From NCBI RefSeq assembly GCF_042678145.1, contig NZ_JBHUDG010000001.1, positions 1-64,000 of the forward strand: 64,000 nt of DNA, read 5' to 3'. The position numbers were made by a program, and so were the translations under genes. How positions within the stretch are numbered: position 1 is the stretch's first letter; every line of letters starts with the position of its first letter. Of the stretch, positions 41,279 to 50,200 are shown piece by piece. The notes under the pieces were generated by a model, which saw only the letters and a program-made list of their open reading frames with translations, searched no databases and had not been told where the DNA came from. The DNA is from Pseudopedobacter beijingensis. GTDB taxonomy: Bacteria; Bacteroidota; Bacteroidia; Sphingobacteriales; Sphingobacteriaceae.

Positions 41279-42469
41279 CTAAAAAAACATTGTGCTGTTG
41301 TATTGCTTAGCAATATCTAGTTTTAGTCCTAAAGTGAATACACTAGGTTCTTTTTTGCCAAGAGCCGTTCTCCCAAAAGATACCCTCTGTTCAGCATAAA
41401 TTTGCACAGGTCTAACCGGTTGGTAGATAATACCAGAAATTAAGTCGCTGGTTCTGAATTTTGAATTAATAGGCAGATCGTTTCCTACAGGGATACTGGT
41501 AATATTTGTTTCGGGCACATAAAGGTTGTAGCCCAATAATAGCGCATATTTTTGAAACTTATATTTACCAAATACTTCAGCTCCATTAGCATCGTATACT
41601 ACTGTAGGTTTTAGCGTCCCTAATGTTGGATGAACAAGTTCGCCCTGAGTAAAATCCCCGTTTTTTTGATGTACAAGAATAAAACCAAAATCTATTTTAT
41701 CGCTATTGTATTTGGTGCCAAAAGAAAAATAAACAGGGTTGCCGGTAAGGCCAATTACCTGATGGTTATTAATAAGTGGCTCATTCAAAAAAGCCCTGTT
41801 GTAGGCAAGCCCAATAAGAAACTCTTTGGTAACCTGTATTTGGGATGATAAGCCATAGCCATCTATAAACCTGCTTTTATTACTATTTCTGGCCTGCATT
41901 TGTGCACCTAAAGAAACCGGTCCAAAATGGTTTCTGTAAATAATAGCCTGGTCTGCCCGTCCTGTCCCGCCTTCACCACCATCAGTCCCGCCAATAAATG
42001 TAGCAGATGCCCTTCTGCCAAAAACACTAAATTGATCAGTATAAGAAGTTATATCACGATATACACCCCATTGTTTTCCAAATGTAACCGTACCATATTT
42101 ATGCAGATCTATACCTAGGTAACCTAGCCTGTTACCAAAAACCTGCTGTGTTTGCGAAGGTTGTACAACTAAAAAACCTCCGGCCAGATCTCCATCAACG
42201 TTAAAAGAAGAACTACCTTTAAACATGTTGAGCTGCACCTCAGTTCCTGCAATAAAGCTCACTCTGTTGTTACCAGCCGATAAACGCATCCCAATTTTTG
42301 AAGCATTTTCCTGAAGCTCCATTTGTTCGTCATATACAGCCAAATGTCCACGTAAACTAACATAAGGTTCCAAAGAAACTTCAACAGAGTCTTTGGGGCT
42401 TTGTGCATAACTTAGGGATAAGGTAAAACCCAGGCAAGAAAGTAAAATAAAGTATGTTTTTCGCATCAT
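41279..42469 (-). CDS. Outer membrane porin
   Basis: The porin is 396 residues from ATG 42469 (MMRKTYFILLSC; ATG 42478 is an alternative). A signal peptide ends near SYAQ. The mature part has alternating beta strands and the Gram-negative porin pattern (IGMRLSAGNNRVSFIAGTEV, LGYLGIDLHKYGTVTFGKQW, VYRDIT..., SLGAQMQARNSNKS). It ends with an aromatic residue (STMFF), as barrels usually do. It forms a general diffusion channel. It stands alone between terminators. Confidence 0.85.
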   Translation of the reverse strand: MMRKTYFILLSCLGFTLSLSYAQSPKDSVEVSLEPYVSLRGHLAVYDEQMELQENASKIGMRLSAGNNRVSFIAGTEVQLNMFKGSSSFNVDGDLAGGFLVVQPSQTQQVFGNRLGYLGIDLHKYGTVTFGKQWGVYRDITSYTDQFSVFGRRASATFIGGTDGGEGGTGRADQAIIYRNHFGPVSLGAQMQARNSNKSRFIDGYGLSSQIQVTKEFLIGLAYNRAFLNEPLINNHQVIGLTGNPVYFSFGTKYNSDKIDFGFILVHQKNGDFTQGELVHPTLGTLKPTVVYDANGAEVFGKYKFQKYALLLGYNLYVPETNITSIPVGNDLPINSKFRTSDLISGIIYQPVRPVQIYAEQRVSFGRTALGKKEPSVFTLGLKLDIAKQYNSTMFF

Positions 42470-42642
42470 AATATCCAAGCCCTTTTAAAAATACCAAACA
42501 AAAAAGTTTCTGCATTTTATAAAGAGATGGATAAAATTAATAAAATAGTTGAAAGTAAAATGAAGTATAATAGATAGGAGAGGGCTAGATAGGATTGTAT
42601 AATTATTTAGAAATAGAGAGAGGGTAAATAAAATCAGGTAAA

Positions 42643-42700
42643 TTTATACTATAGTAGCTGAAAATTGTTTACTGATGATTTTCCGCTACCATAGTATAAA
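42643..42700. terminator. Long hairpin beyond the SDR gene
   Basis: Arms at 42643-42665 (TTTATACTATAGTAGC...) and 42678-42700 (...GCTACCATAGTATAAA) pair over 23 bases with two mismatches, around a 12-base loop. It lies 18 bases past the end of the minus-strand SDR gene. The T run is poor, so termination strength is uncertain. The rest of 42470-42717 has no gene. Confidence 0.55.
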
Positions 42701-42717
42701 ACAGATAATGAGCCTTA

Positions 42718-43467
42718 TTAAACAGCCGTATATCCGCCATCAACAAGGTAATAACCCCCTGTCATAAAAGAAGATTGCTCTGTACTTAAAAACAAAACAA
42801 GCTCGGCTACTTCTTCCGCCTTACCCAATCTTCCTATCGGATGTTTAGCTATTAATGCTTTTTTATGGTTTTCATCAAGCTGAGCAAGTAAAGGGGTATC
42901 AATATAACCAGGTCCTACAGCATTACACCTGATGTTTTTTTGCCCATATTCTGCACCAATATTTTTAGTCAATCCCACTACGGCATGTTTGGCAGCCGTA
43001 TAAGCCGAAGACATAGGCGCAGCAACAGTACCATGTATAGAAGCCATATTTACTATAACACCGCCACCATTTTTTTCCATAGCCAATAGTTGGTACTTAC
43101 AACCATAAAAAACACCATTAAAGTTAATATCTATAACTTTTTTCCAGCCATCCAAACTATATTCTCCAGTTAAATTAAGTTCTCCGGCTATCCCTGCATT
43201 GTTGCAGGCAATATCCAATTGCCCAAATTTTTTAAGCGTAGCTTCCACCAAAGCCTCATTATCCTGAGGTAGCGAGCTATCTGCTTTAAAGAATGCGGCG
43301 GTTCCACCAATTTTTTCAATTTCTTTTACGGCTGCCTGTCCGGCATTTTCATTAATGTCAGACACCATAACTTTAGCACCTTGTTTAGCATACGCTAAAG
43401 CAACAGCAAGACCTATTCCAGAACCTGCTCCGGTTACCAGAGCCACTTTGTTAGCTAATTTTTTCAT
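42718..43467 (-). CDS. SDR-family NAD(P)-dependent oxidoreductase
   Basis: The classical short-chain dehydrogenase has 249 residues from ATG 43467 (MKKLANKVALVTGA). Motifs: TGAGSGIG nucleotide loop, NNAG, catalytic Ser in NMASIHG, YTAAK (Tyr and Lys), and the C-terminal GGYYLVDGGY. An Asp near MVSDIN after the second strand suggests NAD(H) preference. The substrate cannot be deduced. It is a single gene with no clear operon partner. Confidence 0.9.
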   Translation of the reverse strand: MKKLANKVALVTGAGSGIGLAVALAYAKQGAKVMVSDINENAGQAAVKEIEKIGGTAAFFKADSSLPQDNEALVEATLKKFGQLDIACNNAGIAGELNLTGEYSLDGWKKVIDINFNGVFYGCKYQLLAMEKNGGGVIVNMASIHGTVAAPMSSAYTAAKHAVVGLTKNIGAEYGQKNIRCNAVGPGYIDTPLLAQLDENHKKALIAKHPIGRLGKAEEVAELVLFLSTEQSSFMTGGYYLVDGGYTAV

Positions 43468-43485
43468 TTTATTTATATTTTTCAT

Positions 43486-44218
43486 GTGATAATGGTAAGT
43501 TACAGATTATCGCAAGGTAATTTGTCAGATTAATTTCATTTGGTTTAAACACAGGTTGTTGTATGGAAATTGTTACCCGGAAACCCCTTAGCTACAAAAT
43601 TAATATAGCATCAGCTAGAGATAACAGCTGTTAATTTTGAGCTAGATTTACTTATCGAATTTGTCCTCAATTTTTCAAGACGAATTTAAATATATCCAAA
43701 TAAAATTGTGTAGTTCATTCAGAATAAGTATACTTGAATGTATAGCGATTTCAACGAATCAACAGATTATACAGTCTAAAACCCCTGATTTATAACTCCA
43801 CCTATTCTCCACCTCTAGTCCACGTATAGTCCGCCTATTCTCCACTGTATCTGGTCTATACCCGGTCTATATCTGGTGTTATCCCTGTGTCAGCCCGATG
43901 TTATACAAACAAGCCATTTGCTTTAGGTAAAACTCCTGTATTTAATACCATAAATCTAGCTTTATTACAATTCCAAACGCCAATAGATAGTGCACTCATT
44001 TTAATGTTATTAGAAGATCATAGCTGTTATCTTTTAGACTGAAAATTACTATGGCATAATCATTATGAGTGATATACCAACCGTTGTGGTATGTTGTAGA
44101 TCGAAAAAACAAACTGCAATCTGAGTGGTTTATTTGACTTTTTCTAAATTTTTTTTCTGCTTTAGAACAATTTTTTGTGTTAGGTGTTTAAGCTGTATCT
44201 ACTATTGAAAAAACACTT
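43486..44218. other. 733-bp gap before the giant surface protein
   Basis: No gene. A pyrimidine-rich degenerate repeat lies at 43786-43905: CCTATTCTCCAC occurs at 43801-43812 and 43834-43845, with neighbours like CTAGTCCAC, TATAGTCCG and three TCTGGTCTATA-like units. A weak inverted repeat (GAGATAACAGCT near 43618 and AGCTGTTATCTTT near 44022) flanks it. The promoter and leader of the 44219 gene must lie here. Confidence 0.5.
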
Positions 44219-47200
44219 ATGAAACTTAAACACTTACCTTTTTGGGGTTTGCTGGTGCTACTTTGTTTAAAACTTAGCGCTTCAGCCCAACAACCTATAG
44301 TACCAGGAAGTACAGATAATTTTGTTACTACCTGGAAAGTAACAGCAGAAGATACCAAAATTACCATTCCTACTGTTGGATTAAGCTATAATTATGATGT
44401 TTATTGGGTATCTATCGCAGATCCAAATGTGTTTGGCTTATTAGCAGGACTAAACTCTTCTGAGGTAATCGACTTCGGTGCTGAAGGTACTTACAGGGTA
44501 GAAATTAGTGGCGATTTCCCTCGCTTTTACCTGGGTAATAATGATGATAGGCTGAAACTGTATAGCATAGTCCAATGGGGAAATATTGAGTGGGAATCTA
44601 TGGAAAGTGCTTTTAGAGGGGCTGAAAATATGGTTTATGAAGCAACGGATAAACCCAATCTGAGCCAGGTGACCGATATGAGCTTCATGTTCGACAATGC
44701 CAGAGCTTTTAATGGTACAATTGGAGACTGGGATGTATCTAACGTAAAGAAAATGAAACAAACATTTACTAATGCTATTTCCTTTAATCAGGATTTGGGC
44801 TGGACTGTTTCCAATGTAACAGATATGGGGCTCATGTTCTGGGGAGCTACTGCATTTAACGGAAATATCAGCAATTGGACTGTCTCTGGGGTAACAGATA
44901 TGATTTCTATGTTTTTTGGTGCTACTAACTTTAATCAAGATCTGAATTGGGATGTGTCCAACGTAAAAAATATGTCGATGATGTTTTCCGGTGCTGTTAA
45001 ATTTAATGGAAATATTGCCAGCTGGGTGGTGTCTTCTGTTGAGAGTATGGAATCTATGTTTTATGAAGCGAGAGCGTTTAATGGAAATATAGGTAGCTGG
45101 GATGTATCTAAGGTGACAGATATGAGTAGCATGTTTCGTGAAGCTGTTAATTTTAACCAAAACCTCAATTGGACTGTTTCTAATGTGAAAAAGATGCATT
45201 ATATGTTCCATGATGCTTCTTCTTTTAATGGTGATATTACCGGATGGGACGTGTCTGCTGTAGATAATATGGAAGCTATGTTTTGGGGGGCTAAGGCATT
45301 TAACGGCAATATAGGAAATTGGACAGTATCCAATGTAATCAATATGAAACATATGTTTCATGATGCAGAGGTTTTTAACCATGATCTTCATTGGAATGTT
45401 TCTAAGGTAGAAGATATGAGTTGGATGTTTGCCAATGCTAAAGTTTTTAATGGCAATATAAATAATTGGATAGCTCCCAATGTAAATAATATGAGCTATA
45501 TGTTTAGGGGGGCTGAGATGTTTGAGGGAGATATAAGTGATTGGGAAGTTCTGAATGTAACTGATATGCAGAATATGTTTTTTAAAGCTTCCAGGTTTAA
45601 CGGAAATATAGGTGATTGGATTGTGTCTAAGGTAGAAAACATGGCGTATATGTTTAGGGAAGCAGCTGCATTTAATCGTGATTTAAGATGGGACGTATCT
45701 AAAGTAACCAGAATGGCATACATGTTCTATAGCGCTTCTGCTTTCAATGGGAATATAAGTGGATGGGTACCTTCCAGTTTAGAGAGTATGGAGAATATGT
45801 TTAAATATGCTTCTTCTTTTAACAGCGATATAGGTGGTTGGGATGTTTCTAAGGTAGGAAATATGAATAGTGCGTTTAATGAAGCTACTGCATTCAATCA
45901 GTCTTTAAGAAACTGGAAGATAGCGTCTGTTACCAATATGGCTAATATGCTGGATAATTCTGGTTTATCCAGAGAAAACTATGACGCTACTTTAACCGGA
46001 TGGAATACCTATAACGAATCTCTTTCAAGTCCAATTACCGGAATTACGTTGGGAGCAAAAGGTTTAAAGTATTGTAAGTCTGCATCAGCCAGAGAAAATT
46101 TGATGACTAATAGGCAATGGAATATACAGGAAGATCTAGAAGAGTGTCCACGTCGCTTTATTACCACCTGGACAGTGCAGGCAGGAGATACTGAAATAAC
46201 CATTCCTACTAGTAGTACTTATGCCTATAATTATGATGTTTATTGGGAGTCTACCTCTGACCCTAATGTGAAAGGATCATTTGAGGGGGTGACAGCAAAT
46301 CAGGTCATTGACTTTGGTGTTGCCGGTACTTATCGGGTAGAAATTGGTGGCGATTTCCCTCATTTTTACTTAAATAATCATTCTGACTACGGGTCTAAAT
46401 TACAAAGTATAGATCAGTGGGGAGATATTCAGTGGAAATCTATGAATAGTGCTTTTAAAGGAGCGAATGAGATGGAATATAATGCAACAGATCTGCCTGA
46501 TCTCAGTCAGGTTACAGATCTGAGCTATATGTTTTTTGGTGCTAAAAGTTTTAATGGAGAAATAGGGAGCTGGGATGTGTCCAATGTGAAAGATATGAGC
46601 TATATGTTTTCCTGGTGCGATTATTTTAATCAGGATATCAATAACTGGAATGTATCTAAGGTAGAAAATATGAGCTATATGTTCGATCGTGCTGCCAGGT
46701 TCACAAAGGATTTAAATAAATGGAATGTCTCTAAGGTGAAAAATATGAGCTTTATGTTCTATAGAGCATTTCTATTTAATGGAGAAATAGGGAGCTGGGA
46801 TGTGTCCAATGTAGAGAATATGAATGGTATGTTTAGTAATGCTCCTCTGTTTAATAAAGATATAGGAGGTTGGGTTGTCTCCAATGTACAGAACATGAAA
46901 GAAATGTTTGATCATGCCGCTTTATTTAATAAAAACGTAGGAAATTGGAAGGTGTCTAATGTGGAGGATATGAGCGGCATGTTCCATTATGCTACTGTTT
47001 TTAATCAGAATCTTAACAAGTGGGATGTAGCTAAAGTGAAGGACATGAGAGATATGTTTGCTTTTGCCAGAGCCTTTAATGGGGATATTGAAGATTGGGA
47101 AGTGTCTGGTGTGAAAAATATGGGCAGTATGTTTTCCAGTGCCAGATCTTTTAATGGAGATTTGAGTAAATGGGCTTCCAAAGTAAGTAATGTTACCGAA

Positions 47201-50200
47201 ATGGGATCTATGTTTTTTGGTGCTTCTATTTTTAATGGAGATGTTAGCAGATGGGAGGTAGGGAACGTAACAGATATGAGTTTTATGTTTTCGGGAACGC
47301 AGCTTTTTAATAGAGATCTTAGCTACTGGAATGTTTCGAAAGTAGTTCTTATGCAGGCAATGTTCTCTGATACTCGTGTTTTTAATGGAAATATAGATAA
47401 CTGGGATGTGTCTAAGGTAGTTGATATGAGATGGATGTTCTCTTATGCAGAGTCTTTTAATAGGAATATAGGGCAATGGACAGTATCCAATGTAGTGTCT
47501 ATGTTAGAGATGTTCAAAGAAGCTGCTTCTTTTAATTATTCTTTAGGCAACTGGAAAATAGAATCAGTTAACAACATGTTTAGAATGTTGGATGGCTCTG
47601 GTTTGTCTAAGGAAAATTATGATGCTACTTTAATCGGGTGGAATACCTATAACGAATCTCTTTCAAGTCCAATTACCGGAATTACGTTGGGAGCAAAAGG
47701 TTTAAAATATTGTATGTCTGCGTCAGCCCGAGAAAATTTGAAAATTAATAGGCAATGGAATATACAGGAAGATCTAGAAGAGTGTCCACGTCGCTTTATT
47801 ACCACCTGGACAGTGCAGGCAGGAGATACTGAAATAACCATTCCTACTAGTAGTACTTATGCCTATAATTATGATGTTTATTGGGAGTCTACCTCTGACC
47901 CTAATGTGAAAGGGGAGCTTAAAGGGGTGACTGGTAATCAGGTTATTGATTTTGGTGCTGTCGGTACTTATCGGGTAGAAATTGGTGGCGATTTCCCTCA
48001 TTTTTATATGGATAATAATGCCATCAATGCTCCTAAATTACATAGTATAGACCAATGGGGGGATATTGAATGGAAATCTATGTCAGATGCTTTTGCTGGT
48101 GCGGTTAATATGGAATATAATGCAACAGATGTACCAGATCTTAGTCAGGTTACAGCTATGGATGGTATGTTTCAAGCTGCACTTAAATTCAATGGAGATA
48201 TAGGAGCTTGGGATGTATCTCATGTCAAGAATATGAGACACACTTTCTCTTATGCTGCTGTCTTTAATGCAGATATTAATGATTGGGATGTTTCTAATGT
48301 AGAAGATATGAGGTATCTGTTTTATGGTACTGCCTTTAATCGGAATCTAACCAATTGGAAAGTATTCAATGTAAATAATATGGAAAGGATGTTTGCAGCG
48401 ACTTCTGATTTTAATGGAAATATAAGTAACTGGGATGTATCTAACGTAAAGGATATGAGGGCTATGTTTGATGGGGCTGTTAAATTTAATGGAAATATCA
48501 GCAACTGGAAAGTCTTCAATGTTACTGATATGACACTTATGTTTGCTAATGCAGCTTTATTTAACCAGGATATAGGTAATTGGAATGTGTCTGGTGTAAA
48601 AAATATGCAAAATATGTTTTCTAGTGCTTCAAGTTTTAATAAAGACCTGAGGTGGGATGTATCTAAGGTAGAAAACATGAGTGGTATGTTTTCCATGGCT
48701 TCTCAATTTAACGGAGATATAAGCAGTTGGGATGTATCCAATGTAAAGGATATGAGTTATATGTTTTCCTGGTGCGATTATTTTAATCAGGATATTGGCG
48801 GGTGGGCGGTTTCGGCTGTGAAGAATATGTCCCGTATGTTTCAGAATACCACCTCTTTTAATAAGAATATTGGAAATTGGGATGTGGCGGCTGTAAACGA
48901 TATGAATGGTATGTTCTGGGGAGCTACAGCCTTTAATCATACTTTAGGTAATTGGAAAATAACCTCTATAGTCAAGATGGAAAATATGCTCGATGATTCT
49001 GGTTTGTCTAAGGAAAATTATGATGCTACTTTAACTGGGTGGAATACCTATAACGAATCTCTTTCAAGTCCAATTACCGGAATTACGTTGGGAGCAAAAG
49101 GTTTAAAATATTGTATGTCTGCATCAGCCCGAGAAAATTTGAAAACTAATAGGCAATGGAATATACAGGAAGATCTAGAAGAGTGTCCACGTCGCTTTAT
49201 TACCACTTGGACAGTACCAGCAAATGATACTGAAATTACTATTTCTACAAATAATGTTCCTCATCTGGATCCTAATATCAGCAGTTACACCTATAATTAT
49301 AATGTTTACTGGGAGTCTACGACAGACCCGAATGTGAACGGCTTATTAGGAGGGCTAACCTCTTCTCAAACCATTGATTTTGGCTCTGCCGGTACTTATC
49401 GGGTAGAAATTGGTGGCGATTTTCCTCATTTTTATTTAAATAATAATCAGAATAGCAGATCTAAATTAAAAAGTATTGACCAATGGGGAGATATTCAATG
49501 GGAATCTATGAAAAGCGCTTTCCATGGAGCAGAGAATATGGTTTATGCGGCAACGGATAAGCCAGACCTGAGTAAGGTGAAGGAGATGGATAGTATGTTT
49601 GAGGGGGCAATTGAGTTTAATGGAAATATCGGTAATTGGGATGTTTCGAATGTAACCAGTATGTCCTCTGTTTTTCAGCGGGCTACTAAGTTTAATCAAA
49701 ATCTAAACGATTGGAAAGTGCATAATGTCCAGAATATGCGTATGATGTTCTCTTCTGCTACAGCCTTTAATGGGGATATAAGTAGTTGGAATGTGTCCAG
49801 TGTAATGCGTATGGATAATATGTTCTCGGAAGCTACTCAATTCAATCAAAATTTAAACGATTGGAAAGTACATAATGTATCGTTAATGTCTATGATGTTT
49901 TATAAAGCCAAAGCTTTTAATGGAAATATAAGCAGTTGGGATGTGTCCGGTGTAACTAATATGAGTGGTATGTTTATGGATGCTACCAAATTTAATCAGG
50001 ATATTGGCGGATGGACGGTTTCGGCAGTGGAGGACATGTCTCTTATGCTTTACGGCGCTGCCTCTTTTAATAAGAATATTGGAAACTGGGATGTGGCGGC
50101 TGTAAATGATATGAATGCCATGTTCTGGGGAGCTACAGCCTTTAATCATACTTTAGGTAATTGGAAAATAGCCTCTAGGGTCAATATGGACAATATGCTC

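Noticed and set aside
43618..44035. Inverted repeat AGATAACAGCT/AGCTGTTATCT about 400 bases apart as ends of a small mobile element
   Set aside because: Arms are only 11-12 bases, and there is no target duplication or second copy in the window.
44450..45391. Long minus-strand open frame (313 codons) inside the giant adhesin gene, and others at 46922-47476 and 48322-48940
   Set aside because: They are mirror images of the 72-bp DUF285 periodicity: the plus-strand repeat keeps stops out of the opposite frame. Their products are repetitive Ile/His/Ser strings with no family resemblance.
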